From the NCBI GenBank assembly GCA_951799425.1, contig OX637393.1, positions 10,288,744 through 10,352,743 of the forward strand: a stretch of 64,000 bases of DNA. The letters run 5' to 3'. A program made the translations under genes and the position numbers. Positions 21,660 to 33,677 of the stretch are shown here, one piece after another. The notes below the pieces were generated by a model. That model ran no database searches. It was not told the DNA's origin and saw only the letters and a list, made by a program, of their open reading frames with translations. This stretch comes from Ilex aquifolium (Eukaryota > Streptophyta > Magnoliopsida > Aquifoliales > Aquifoliaceae). Numbering within the stretch: the first letter of the stretch is position 1; every line of letters begins with the position of its first letter.

Positions 21660-22549
21660 ACAATTACATCACCATCTCTCCCTATTTTCTCTCTCTCACA
21701 CTTTCTCTCCGTTACTCTCTCACTCTCTCTCTGTCCCTCCTCTCTCTCCATTAATTTCTCACTCATTCTCCCCTCTCTGTTACTCTCTCCACTATTTTCT
21801 CTCTCACACTCTCTCTCCCCCATTTTCTCTCACCTTTATTTTCTCTCTCCTTATTTTTTTTTATCTCTCTCTCCCATTTATAATTTTTTTCAAATATGTG
21901 AAAATTTAATTTGATTATTTTTGTTTGAAATTATAAATTTTTTAATTTTTTTGTGATACACTTTATTGGTGTATCTGTTTGATGTATCTCTCTTGGTGTA
22001 TCACTTTCTTGTATCAATTTTTTGCATTAATTAGGGGTATCATTTTAGTGTTTCTATTTTGGTGTATCTTTTTGATGTATCTCTTTCGGGAATCACTTTC
22101 ATGTATCAATTTTGTGCATCAATTAGGTGTCTCATTTTAGTGTTTCTCTTTGGATTTCACTTGTATCTCTTTGGTGCATCTATTAGGTACCGTGTATCTC
22201 TTTGGTACATCTATTAGGTGTATCTATTTTTTGTATCTCTTTGTAATCACTATGTGCAGTGAATAACCGGTGTAACTTGTACCTATTAGGTGTATCTCTT
22301 TGCAAAAAGTAACTTTTGGAATCGAATTAGAAAGCCACGTTTGGCGTCGTATCGTAATACCTTCAACTGGTTTGGAACCAAATTAAAAAATCCAAAACTG
22401 AAGAATATAGGAAATAGCAACGTTTGAAGGCAACAATTAAAGAATATACTGTAAATTGATTTAAGAATAAATGTTCAAAATTCAAACAAATGAAAAAATT
22501 AAATCAATTTTTTACATATTTGAAACAAAATTAAATTAGTAATGGGAGA

Positions 22550-22583
<34 letters not shown>

Positions 22584-22740
22584 AAATAAGGAGAGAGAAA
22601 GAGAAAATAGGGGAGAGAGAGGGAGGGGAAGGGAGGGAAAGAGAGGGAGAGAGAATAGGGAGAAAGAGTGAAAAAATTAGAATAAATGTTCAAAATTTAA
22701 ATGAATGATAAAATCAAATCAAATCTTTACATATTTGAGA
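21660..22740. repeat. TC-rich / GA-rich inverted repeat related to the 2.6-6.2 kb foldback
   Basis: Left of about 21930 the sequence is TC-rich with 'tttttcaaatatgtgaaaat'. Right of about 22480 come 'ttttttacatatttgaaaca' and GA-rich sequence, that is, inverted arms. Between them are degenerate repeats of 'ttggtgtatctcttt'. The arms resemble those at 2590-2926 and 5870-6130, so a second copy of that foldback family sits inside the hAT-like element. Open frames here follow the TC/GA tracts. Confidence 0.5.
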
Positions 22741-22775
22741 AGAAATAAATTGTCAATCAGTTATGCATTACTTAA

Positions 22776-23143
22776 CGAGATTTTCACACTTTGCACCCCG
22801 AAAGATGTCTCAATTTCCACTTTACACCGTGAAAGATTTTTTTTTCAACTTTACACCTTGAATGTCATAAATTGATTCCAATGTGGCCCTCAGATTAATA
22901 TTCGTTTCAGATTCTATTAAAAATTGATGTATATGCCACCCAAAAATATGAGTGGTGAGTTTATATTTTTATCCAAGAGCAACACACATGGGTGGTATGC
23001 GCATCAAATTTTTATGGAATTTAAAATTCGAGGGCCACATTGGAATCAATTTATGATATTCGGGGTGCAATGTGAAAAAAATAATCTTTTAGGATACAAA
23101 GTGAGAATCGAGACATCCTTCGGGGTGTAAAGTGTGAAAAGCC
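22776..23143. mobile_element. MITE with ~100-bp inverted repeats
   Basis: The left end 'ttttcacactttgcacccc' is mirrored by the right end (reverse complement 'ttttcacactttacacccc'), and similarity continues for about 100 bp. The flanks are TTACTTAA on both sides (22768-22775 and 23144-23151). At 368 bp and without coding capacity it is a miniature element, possibly Mutator-related given the long inverted repeats. Confidence 0.65.
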
Positions 23144-24130
23144 TTACTTAAGGAAGGGAAATTTTTTGTTTGCTATTGTAGGAAGAGTAATTAAGTAATA
23201 TGAAAAAAAGTTAAACTAAATTGTGTACCTAATAACAAGAAATTTATGTATAAGTGAATTTAATAGAGTAAAAATATGATCAGTGAACTTTCTCTTAAAT
23301 AAGTTATAAAAAAATGTACCCACACCCAATTTTTCCTTTTTTTTAACTAGGCCACATAATTTGTAATTGTAACCACTAGCCCAAATAAAAAATTCAATTT
23401 TATAAAAACTTAAGCCCAACAAAAAAGTTAAAGTCTAATCCAATGCAAAAAATAATAATAAATTAAATTGGATAGTTTGAACCTATTTCTTCCGCCCATG
23501 ACACCAGAAAAACCAAAAAAATAAAATTAAAAAGAAAAAAGTAATAGTAAAAAATGGAGGTAAACTCAAGAGTCCCTACTTAATATCCTTCTATCACATT
23601 TTCCCACAACTACTCGCTCCTTATCTTTTTCTCTCTCTCTTCACGGTAAAAGAATTTGAAGCACAGATTCACACTTCCAGTTAACAAACCACTTCCCAAG
23701 TTCCAACTATTCTTAACTCTCTCTTTGTCTGTCGGACCCCCTCTTTGTCTCTCTCTAGTTAACGAAGGGCGACCTGTGCCTTTGCTTGTTAGTTATTTTT
23801 AAACACCAAAAAATTAGTACAGTCTATTGGCATTATCATTAAGCGTGGGCAGTTGGTGGCTTGGCGCATTCAGGTCCTATTATTCTATGCCTTTGGATTT
23901 TTTATTTCAAACTTTCATTAAGTGGATTACCTAAAATCAACTATGTCACAAGAAATATTAAGTGGTTATATATCAATCGAAACAGATATGATAACGAAAG
24001 TGGAATATAAAATTTTAGTTAGTACTTTTGCATCTGAATGAATAAATTTTAAATAAATTATTAATATTAAAAATAAAGATCGCTTTTTTAGTTACCGCTT
24101 CAGGCCCCAAAATGTCTCGGGCCGCCCTTG

Positions 24131-24218
24131 CACATACAAACTAGTACACCAAACACACATACACACACACACTCTAATACATTAAAGCGCGCACACACAC
24201 ACATTGTGTTAACACACA
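24131..24218. repeat. CA-rich minisatellite, block 5
   Basis: Last fragment of the array, with (AC)n and 'ctaatacattaaa'. It begins with the right copy of the hAT target duplication. Confidence 0.65.
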
Positions 24219-25661
24219 TGTTAGGAAATTATTTATCGCAATTGATTAATTTCGTGAAGTCACAATGTAAATCTCAACTAGATTTATGGTCATAAAACTA
24301 CAAAGATAAAGATGAAAAAGTACAAGAATAAATAACTCGAAGCTATAAAGCTATATCATGAAGACCTCTCAATATCTTTCAATACTTAGGAAAGGTAAAG
24401 GCCTTCGAGACCTTAAGTAACCCTTCGTATTTTAATTTTGGCTCATTAGATTTTAATAAAATGGATTTAGTATCGTTCCATACATGGCTCATAGGACTTT
24501 TTATGGAAAATATTTTTGCAGCATGGAATATTCTTTTAAAAATATATATTGAGCCATAGTTTAGACTCTGATTGAACAACACCTTTTAGCGCTCAATAGG
24601 GAAATTTTTTTACTTTATTTTAGGCTTAAGAATTAGCATGGACCACCCTCTACTACATCTAAGGTGGTCTCGGAATGTTTAGAAAAATTCAGAGAATGTT
24701 AAACAGTTAGACAGTGGAGGTGGCTATTTGGCGGCTGGGCTTAAATGGTTAGACTACCACTTGAGCAATCCCTGGTCAATTGGACTGGATTTGTTCATAC
24801 TCATTAGGTTTTAATAAAATGGAATTAGTATTGTTCCATACATGGCTCATGACTTTTTATGGAAAATATTTTTTTGCAGCATGAAACGTTCTTTTGAAAA
24901 TATAGATTGAGCCATAGTTTAGATTTTGATTGAACAACACCCTTTAGTGCTAAATAGGGAAAGATTTTTTACTTTATTTTAGGCTTAAAAATTAGTATGG
25001 ACAACCCTCTACTCGTTGGTCTATAGCTAACGTGGTCTCGGAATATTTAGAAACATTCAAAGAAGATTAAATAGTTGGACAGTGGAGGTGGTTATTTGGT
25101 GGCTCGACTTAAGTGATCAGACCATCGCTTGAGAAGTCCCTGATCAATTGGACTGGATTTGTTCATATGTTCATTCCAACGACAATCACCCTATAACAAA
25201 TCGATCAGTCCCTCGTGAATTTTAGTTTTATTTGACACCAAGTTAACTTTAATTACATGGCCTATATATATGGGCAAACCTTTTCAGACTATGGTAACTC
25301 TCATTATGCCTCTAATAGCCTTATATTCGTACTAGAGGGTCAAGAAAAAATCCGAGAATCTCTAAGAATCCAAAAGGTCAAATCTACGTTGATTAATTTC
25401 AAGCTAAACTTCTAAACCATGAAGAAGAGAGAGATCTTGTAGAAACCCACCAAACCCACATCACCGTGTGAAGGAGATCGAGTAGATCTTAAGAAGAGTC
25501 CTTGAAGATCGAAAGATGAAAAATCGGATTGTGGAGCTCGATTCGTCATTTGAATATCACAGTAGAAATTAGTTTTCCACATGATATAACCATAAAAATT
25601 AGTCATGAGTCAGTAGATTCCATTGGTGATAAAGTCATGGTTCTCACTTGCTTTCCCAACA
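24219..25661. repeat. Possible solo LTR with internal ~358-bp tandem duplication
   Basis: The block starts TGTTAGGAAA and ends TTTCCCAACA, matching termini with one mismatch, in the style of copia LTRs. No 5-bp target duplication is visible (ACACA versus ATTTT), so the call is tentative. Inside, about 24441-24799 is directly repeated at 24800-25160 ('tcattagrttttaataaaat', 'gattgaacaacacc', 'gacagtggaggtgg'). A TATATATA motif lies near 25264. No coding capacity. Confidence 0.4.
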
Positions 25662-26727
25662 ATTTTCCTTTTTTTTTTTTTTCTATTTTGATTCAATTGA
25701 GTCACTAGCTTTTAATTTGCTTTTTATATTTTATTTTCCATATTGATTATGATTGTCACTTTTGTTTTGATTTCAATTTTTCATTTTTGCTTCAGTTTAG
25801 ATTTTGGTCTTCGCAACATTGCTCAAGATGGAATTTTATGAATTGATCTTGATTTTGCTATGAATGAATCCTACTCAATAGTTGAGATAGCGACACTTGG
25901 TTGAACTAGGATGAGATCCCTGAAAAAGGAATGACGTGAAAAGGGGGTCGGACGTGTAATTAGTGCTTCTCCTCCAATGGCTACGTCAGTTAGCGTTCAA
26001 GCGAGAGGATGCAAATGTTACAGTAAGCGTGTATCTGAGGCCCAACGCTTTGAGCTATTTATACCTTGAGAAATGCTGATTTAGCGTTTGGAGGGTTAAA
26101 AAAAAAGAGTTTGGAGGGTCACATCTAGCCACCAGGTCTAACACTTGTGAGATTGACATATAAGAGGCCACCCCATCCTCGAGCTGTGCATTTGCTAGGC
26201 ATAGGGAGAGCCGATGGGTGCTCAGGGTCAAAAGTCGCAATGCTTGCCTCACTCGGAGACACATTTAATGACGTCTGTCAAACATTTAATGATTGACCTC
26301 AGACATTTATGTGACGAATGCTGAATTGATGCACCCCCGAGATATCAATCAACTGATACTTGTAAGCAAGGTTCATGCCGTTACTCCCATATTCATGGGA
26401 TCCGATGTTGGCTCTAAGTCCTATGCAAATGTGAGGGTGTAGATGATCATTTCTTGCCACCTGTTTTGTCAATCATTCCCATTGACGTCAGCTGGTCCCA
26501 TAGTCAGATCACCATTGTTGTTCATCCCTGGGATGATGTCCCTGGGCATTCTGATTTCCAAGAGATCCATTGGAATCACATAACTGATTAGGCTTAGTCT
26601 AATAAGGACTAACACGGTCTGGTGCTCTCGAGAGACCAAGGATGACCGGTGGGACCCGTAACAGTTCACATGATTATTAACTCATGTCCTGTTAGATTTG
26701 GAAAAAATAAAATTTGAATTCAAATTG
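25662..26727. other. Spacer, no gene seen
   Basis: A poly-T tract near 25665-25685 is followed by mixed-composition sequence with no protein features on either strand. Part of it may belong to the decayed retrotransposon that follows. Confidence 0.35.
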
Positions 26728-27328
26728 ATGACACCCAAAAATTGGCTAAGGTTGAGCTCGGTCATTCAGCTCAGTCTTATGAACTCGAGCCACACAGCAC
26801 ATGGCGAAGAACCAGAGGTTCCCAGGTCTGGATTTCCAGCAGCAAGGCCCTCGGGGGAATGACGTGGATGATACTTGGTTCCCATCAGAAGGCTCCGCAT
26901 AAATTGTAATGGCCCGTTATTCAAGTTAGTGAGCCGCAACAACCTCAGCGTTATCCACATTGATTGCGCAAAGGGCACATCCGTTACAAGGAAATTGCAA
27001 GGATCACGCTAGGAAATTAAGCAAAGCCATTAAAGGCTATAAATAAGAGGCACCTCCCTCATAATGGGGGACAAGCAACTAATTTGAACAAATACTCTGT
27101 TTAACCTATCCCTTTATCAATAAATTCTTCCTCAGGAGCAAGAGACTTCTTTAAGAGTGGATTAGTTGAGCTCCCGAGCTGGTGAACCATTATAAACCAT
27201 CTGTATATGATTTCTAACCATCAGGTCAATCCTTGAGAGGATAGGAGCTTTGATTGGGTATTTCAGTAATACTTTGACCCCTAAAAAATCATAACTCAGC
27301 TCAATTGTACAACACCCACCATTAGTTG
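26728..27328 (+). repeat. Putative 5' LTR of the decayed Tat-lineage element
   Basis: The stretch starts TGATGACACCC and ends near ACACCCACCA just before a primer-like site. It has a CTATAAATAAG motif near 27036, as an LTR would. No partner LTR is seen because the element is truncated at about 31200, so the left boundary is a guess. Confidence 0.35.
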
Positions 27329-27330
27329 GT

Positions 27331-27352
27331 GTCGTTTGTGGGAAACGTTCGT
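27331..27352 (+). other. Mutated primer-binding site of the decayed Tat element
   Basis: GTTGGTGTCGTTTGTGGGAA corresponds to the intact TTGGCGCCGTCTGTGGGAA site of the young element at 44926-44906, with C-to-T type changes. Confidence 0.55.
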
Positions 27353-27429
27353 GTCCTATTAAAATTCTACTAATAACTTCAGTAATTGATAGTTTTTACG
27401 CGCAACATAAGTAGAAATTAGATAAATCT

Positions 27430-30400
27430 TCCACGTTTGCAAAATCAACAGGAGACTGCCGTTGGGAGACAACAGGAAATTCCTCTAAATCCCCTACCTA
27501 ACCTCGAAGTTAACTCACCAATAGCAGATACCCTCCCAAATGACGAAGTCGAGGCCCTCTATCAAGCCAACAATCACCTCCTTCAGTAGAATGAGGAATT
27601 GCTGAACCTCATTCGTGTTCAACACTCCCAGAGGGCACAACCAGCCCAAGATGATCCCCTACGAGGGGAGCATCACCACCATGATCCCTTAAAGGATATC
27701 ATAGAAGAGAATGATCACATCCATTTAGTCGGCAACATACGCCGCAAAGCTCAAGGGAATGGAGAGGATTGGGAGGTACAAAATCAAAATAGGGGAACTC
27801 ACAAGAACGAGCTCCCCCCATTCCAGTAAGAAAGAAAGGAACAATTTTGGGAGCAACACTTCAAGGAAATCCAGCAAGAACTCAGTCACATGAAGGAGGT
27901 TGTAAAAGGCAAAACCCCAATGACAATTGACGTCTTGGTCCAACAAACGGAGTCCCTGTTCACTCCTAAAGTGTTTCATTATCCTCTTCCCCAAAAATTT
28001 AGAATGCCATAGATGGAAACCTTCAATATAACAATAGATCTCATGGACAATCTCAATACCTACAAGAACCAGATGGAATTGCATGGATCCAATGCGATGT
28101 TGAGCTTTCGCTATCACCCTGAAGGGCTCAGCCTTAGCCTGCTTCAACAGGTTGACCCCGTCTTCAATCTCATCATTCAGGGAACTCTCCATTTCATTTG
28201 TGTCTCATTTCATTGGGGCTTGAACTTATCGAAAGTCGAGCTACCACTTGCTGAATGTGAAGCAAGGGCTGAATGAGACACTGTGAAGCTACATCCAAAG
28301 GTTTAACTCGGAGTCCTTAAGAATGGACATTCCTAATGAAATGTTTTCCCTCATGGCCTTCATCGCTGGACTAGGAATACAATCGAAATATTTTATATTC
28401 TCTATCTCTAAAAATCGACAAGCCAATATGGCTAAGGTTCTAGCTAAGGTAGAGAAATACATAAATGGCGAGGAGGCTCTCCTCTCAAAAGCTAGGAGCT
28501 CTACAACTCATAGAGACAAGGAGAAAAGAAAGGACCAAAGTCAAAGAAAGGACAATAGTCGAGAATGATCTCCAAAGAGGGACAAAGATGCTCCCCGAAG
28601 AGGAGTGGTGACATTAGAGATCGTCTAGGTCCTCCATCTCATGAGGTACAACTGAGGTATGCCCCACGACGGTTCACTCCCCTCAATGCTACTACGTTAT
28701 AAGTACTCTATGAAGTTCAGAACGAAAAGTTCTTGAGGTGGCCACCTCAGATGAAGGTAGACCCCGCTAAATGAGATGCCAAAAATTATTGCGAGTATCA
28801 CCGAGATCACGGTCACCTCACTTATGATTGCATCCAGTTAAAAAATGAGATCGAATTCTTGATCCAAAGAGGTCAACTGCACCGCTTTGTGGCACAAGAC
28901 AACCAGAGTTGAACTCATCCATCTCCTACACCTCGACAACAAGTCCCTCCATAGCACCAACAACCCATGGGGGAAATCAGGGTTATTTCCAAAGGATTTT
29001 TCTTCTACAAAGAAAACCAGCTTAGCCAAGAAAGCCTATATGTGAAGAGTCTGAGCCGAGGACGTTCTGGAAATATAGTCTATGTCCAAAACACCTCGGC
29101 TGAGCATCCACATCACATTTTTAGACTCAAATTTGGAAGGCTATCAGCACCCTCATGACGAACCCATAGTGCTAAAGGCCATCATTGCCAATAGAACCAT
29201 CAATCGAGTTCTTATTGACAATGGGAGCTCTGCCAACATCATCTTTGCCTCAGCCTTCGACAAAATAGATATCGGTAAAGAAAAGCTCAAAGCCGTGATA
29301 ACTCATTTGCTCGGATTCTCAAGGGAAAAGGTACTTCCCCTAGGTTCAATCTAGCTCGTTCTCACGATGGCAGACCCTTCTTTCCAGTCGATGAAAACTA
29401 CATGATTCATGATCGTAGATGTTCCTTCAACATACAATTTTATCTTGGGGAGACCTTCCCTCAATGCCATGAGAGCTATCCCCTCTGCCTATCACCTGGT
29501 GATAAAATTTCATACAAAGAACGACATTGGGACGGTCCGAGGAGACTAGCGCATAGCAAGGGAATGCTAAGTGGCATCAATGAAGAAAAAGGAGGTCGAG
29601 ATCGTACAACTGGATGAAATCGATATCAGGGACGAGCTGGAAACAAGGTCCACGCCGTCAGAGGAGCTGGAACCAATCAAACTAGATGAGGACCCCGAGA
29701 CACCTAGTGTATGTCGGGTCAAGGCTACTCAAGGAGATCAATCATCTCCTTATTCAATTTTTAAAGGAAAATATCGAGGTGTTCATCTGGAAGTAAGAAG
29801 ACATGCAAGGTGTCGTTCCATCGGTCATCGTGCATAAACTCAGCGTAAATCTGACCTTCAAGCCCATAAAGAAGAAACAAAGAAGCTTTTCCCTAGAGCG
29901 CTAGAAAGCCATGAACGAATAAGTCTCCAAACTCCTCCATGCTAAGGGCATTAGAGAGGTAGATTACCCGACCTGGCTGGCCAATGTGATCCTTGTGAAG
30001 AAGACTAACGACAAATGGCATCTCTGCATTGATTTTACTGACCTAATTTGTGCCTACCCCAAAGATAGTTTTCTGCTTCCTCGGATCGACTTGATCGTGG
30101 ATGCCACAACGGTATGAATTGTTCATCTTCATGGATGCCTTCTCAGGGTACAATCAGATCAGAATGGATCACAACGACCAAGAGAATACATCCTTCATAA
30201 CTGAGCAAGGGACATATTGCTACCAAATCATGCCATTTGGGCTAAAGAACACAGGTGCCACTTACCAGCAATTGGTGAATCGTATGTTCTAGAGGCAGAT
30301 CGGGACGTCTATGGAGGTTTACATCGATGACATGCTGGTGAAGTTGTTGAAGGCTGAGCTCCACATCCAGCACCTCAAAGAATCCTTCCAAATTCTTAAG

Positions 30401-31205
30401 AAATACCAAATGAAGCTCAACTCAGCCAAATGTGCCTTTGGGGTCTCCGTAGGAAAATTCTTGGGCTTTATAGTCAATATCTAAGGCATCGAGGCTAATC
30501 CAGAAAAAGGCCAAACTATAATTGACATGCAGCCACCCTCAAACACAAGGGAAGTTCAACATTTGACTAGGAGAATAGCAGCGTTAAGCCGGTTGGTCTC
30601 CAGATCAAGCAATAAATGCTAGTCATTCTTCAAAATGCTGAAAAAAGCTTTCCACTGAGATAAATAGTGTAGGGAGGCATTCAAATCCCTTAAGGAGTAC
30701 CTCAGCTTGCCCCCAGTCCTTGTTAGCCTTCGAGAAGGGGAAGTACGCACTCTATACCTTGCGGTCTCAAAATTTTCCAGAAGTTTAGCACTGGTAAGTG
30801 AGCTAGATAGAGCTCAACAACCAATTTATTATTGTAGCAGAGCTTTGTGGGGGCAGAAGAGAGATACCCAAAGATGGAGAAATTATTTCTAGCATTGGTT
30901 ACAGTAACAAATAGGCTTAGGCCTTATTTCCAAGCCCACACAATAGTTGTCTCCACAGATCAGCCAATGAAGTAGGTCTTGCATAAGTCAGAGTCATCAG
31001 GGAGATTGGTCATGTGGGCAATAGAGATCAGTGAAATTGACATTAGATACAAACCCAGAACTGCTATTAAAGGGCAAGTATTGACGGAATTTATTGCAAA
31101 ATTCACCATTGGCCAAGAGGCATCCCCAGAATCAACCCATTTGGTTCCTGAGCTCCCAACGTGGAAGCTTTCCATAGACAATGCTGCCAACGCTCAAGGC
31201 AACAA
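27430..31205 (+). pseudogene. Decayed Tat-lineage gag-pol, truncated in the second RNase H
   Basis: Fragments in several frames follow the polyprotein of the young minus-strand element (44865-39433) in order. The gag N-terminus lies near 27440, with DVLVQQTES at 27930. gag fragments (LNTYKNQMELHG) lie near 28050, a zinc-knuckle remnant near 28790 and a protease remnant (VLIDNGSSANIIFA) at 29205. Reverse transcriptase follows (FMDAFSGYNQIRMD at 30127, YIDDMLVK at 30318), then RNase H. The text stops at WKLSIDNAANAQG near 31200, where the archaeal-type RNase H begins, so that domain, integrase and the 3' LTR are missing. Many stops and shifts mark an old copy. It lies in the opposite orientation to the young relative. 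Confidence 0.85.
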
Positions 31206-31846
31206 ACCAAAATATAGGCAGACCAATTAATCAAATTGTAAACTAATAAATTGAATTCAAACGAGAGTTGAAAACTAGGTACACAAGGAGCAGCAAATTA
31301 GATATGTGAATCACAAACCCAGATTTGAGAAGCACCAAAAGAGAAGAAGAAATCAGAAGAAGCCAGATCCTTATAGAACAAAACCAGCAGAAGAAACGAA
31401 GAATAGAAACAAAATCCCAAAGCTGTTGTGCAACGACTAGTTCAACGAGGAAGACAGGAGCCAAGATCTCCACCCAAAACACTTCACCAAGCCTCAGATC
31501 TTTGTGCCAAACACCCACAAACCCTAAATCTCACCTTGTGGAAGGTATTCTTAACTAGAAAACTCAAAGAAATCCAACCTTTGTTCTAGATCACAGAAAT
31601 CGTAAGAAAATTCGTGAAAATCTTTGAAAAATCAAAAGTCCAACAATATGGACTCAAAATAGAAAACAAGTGGTATGATGATGTTACCCATGAAAATTTG
31701 AGTAGATAGATGTCACAAGCGACTTCTCGTTGCTAACGTTAACATTTCCACTGATGATGTCAGCCCTAAACTACCTTCAGTTTCTTCCTCCGATGAACAA
31801 TAATGCACTAATTTTTGTGTTTAGGATCTTAATTGTTCTGATACCA
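31206..31846 (-). other. Remnant next to a copia-like primer site
   Basis: This stretch lies immediately inside the LTR at 31847-32033 and is probably the 5' internal part of a copia-type element pointing to the minus strand. No recognisable gag is left. Its right end carries TGATACCA (31839-31846), that is TGGTATCA on the minus strand, an initiator-tRNA-Met primer site. Confidence 0.45.
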
Positions 31847-32033
31847 TGATAATATTGATCAAAACAAAGGGGAGATGAGGGATAAAAGGATGAAAATATT
31901 ACGACTACAATAATATGTTAGAACATAAAATAAGATATATGGAAGCCTTTTTATATAGTAGGCCAACATAAATAAAGAGAATGACTAGACTACTACTATT
32001 ACTAATATTAATAATAAGCTAAACTCTCTAACA
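31847..32033 (-). repeat. Copia-type LTR, minus orientation
   Basis: The 187-bp unit reads TGTTAGAGAG to ATATTATCA on the minus strand and is directly followed by a TGGTATCAGAAC primer site. It interrupts LINE-derived sequence at 32034. The partner LTR is not found in the window. Confidence 0.6.
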
Positions 32034-32335
32034 CTTACCATTCCCGTTAGGCAGCCATTTGATGATCTACTCCCTAGCTTGGTTTGGAACATAACTAGGC
32101 ATAGTGTTTGCAATATCCAACTACTCCTCTGATCTGATGAGTGGCCATGTCCACATGTTACTGTCAATCATTTTGTTAACCTTAGAATTCTTAGGAAGCC
32201 TTGACTGGAGGATGGTTCTTTCATTGCAAAAAAAAGAAGTCAATGGACCTCTAGAATGCCAATTGTCTGCCATAGATGGGTGTTATCACCATTCCCAATG
32301 ATGTGTCGTAAAAATGGCATGATTATGTCCCTAAG
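32034..32335 (-). pseudogene. LINE (L1-type) ORF2 remnant, downstream part
   Basis: The minus strand, read with shifts, gives LRDIIMPFLRHIIGNGDNTHLW and then pieces such as SNMWTWPLIRSEE, the linker region after reverse transcriptase in plant L1 elements. It joins exactly with 45619-46025 if the 13.3-kb retrotransposon is removed. Its left end is cut by the copia-type LTR. Confidence 0.7.
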
Positions 32336-33026
32336 TGATGGTGTAAACCTGCGCGAATGAGCTATGGGACTGGATTATGTGGTATGAACGATCTTTGTGA
32401 GGCTTGATATGGCATCTGAGCTACAAGGCTCATGTATCGAAGGACGAATGCTCTAATTAACCGACATGTAGTGCGTGTGATACAGTAGAAGTATAGTGGT
32501 TCACCGGCTAATGAGCTCGGCTAGTCCACTCTTTAATGGAGATTCTTGCTCCTTTCTCTTTATTGATCAATTGAATCTGTTACAGTAGAATTCTCTCTCT
32601 CTTAGGGTTTCCAGTTGCTCTCTTTTTATAGCCTCATACTTACCTCTAATTCGGAATTACCTCCTTTATCGAAGGGATTGCTTCCTATCTTCATCTATCA
32701 TCTCGGAGTTACCTAGACTTCCTATAGCTGGTTCCAAATGGCTTGGTTTTTGCCTTTTATCATGGGATCCTCTCCTTGATTGTAGGAGAGGATCCTTGCT
32801 GGTAATGTGTTACGCGCCTTGGATTAGCTGAATTCCCATTATTAATATATCTGCTGTCGACTTGCTGTCCTCTTAACATTTATCGCCTTATGTCTTCAGC
32901 TGGGAGTACAAGTGTTGACTGGTCGAGCTCAGATCGTGGCTGGGTGAGCTCGGTTTATTTTCCCTGTCCTCCAGAGCTGAGCTCTTTTCCTGAGCTCGTG
33001 TCTGGGGTTTATTTTAAGTATCATCA
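32336..33026 (-). repeat. 3' LTR of the young Tat element (left copy)
   Basis: A direct repeat of 44928-45618 with identical length. On the minus strand it starts TGATGATACTT and ends TTTACACCATCA. A minus-strand TATAAAAAG lies in the middle. The inner side abuts GGCTGGGGGGCAAC (33040-33027 on the minus strand), the polypurine tract. Confidence 0.93.
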
Positions 33027-33677
33027 GTTGCCCCCCAGCCCTTGCCTTAGGATCTTAGGCAGGGGCTGACCTGTATTCCAGTCAGAGTTAAATATGCAAG
33101 TGGCTAGCACGTGACTTGAAGATTTTTGACGGTTAGTAGACATCATGACTCTCCTCGATTCCCGCGCATGTCTCAGCCCACGTTCCCCAAGCTTTAAATG
33201 CCCCAAAACGGCTACCTGAACCGTTTCTGCGCACTATTCATCTTCTTCTCCACTCTTCGTCTCTATTCCCCTTGCGATTTCAGACGATCTTACCCGAACT
33301 TTCCTGATTTCTTGCTTGAAAACGAATTCCCAACCTTCGTCTTGAAGACTCGCATCGTCTCCTTCCCCCGATTTTGCTCCAAGTTCCTGTTTGCCGTTGT
33401 TCCTGAGTTAGGTACGTTCTTCGCCCCTTTCACCTCCTCCTCTGCTCTGGATCCCTCGGATTCGAGGTGGTTGCTACATTTTTGGGCCTTTCGGTTCTTT
33501 TACTTTTGGAATCGTGACCATTGCCTAGCCCCACTTCCTCATTTCGTAGATTGGAGCTCTATAGTCCACATTCTTGCCGTCGGGAGTTACTGCGCTGACC
33601 CAAGGGTCATTAGGGAGAGTTTGGTCAGTGTTCCCCCTCTTTATCGCTCTTTTAATCTTCCTTTTTCCTGCCCGATC

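Larger units (their letters stand above)
21455..24130. mobile_element. Non-autonomous hAT-like DNA transposon
   Basis: The ends are CAGGGCTGACCC and, at the right, GGGCCGCCCTTG (reverse complement CAAGGGCGGCCC). They are flanked by a perfect 8-bp duplication CACATACA (21447-21454 and 24131-24138). An 8-bp duplication with short CA-GGGC termini is the hAT signature, and the subterminal 'aggcccca' and 'tcgggc' words also fit. No transposase remains in the 2676 bp. The interior holds TC/GA-rich inverted repeats, a 'gtgtatctctttgg'-type repeat stretch and a nested small element at 22776-23143. Confidence 0.75.

Noticed and set aside
24219-25661. Calling a confirmed solo copia LTR
   Set aside because: The termini fit but the flanking five bases differ, so it is listed only as possible.
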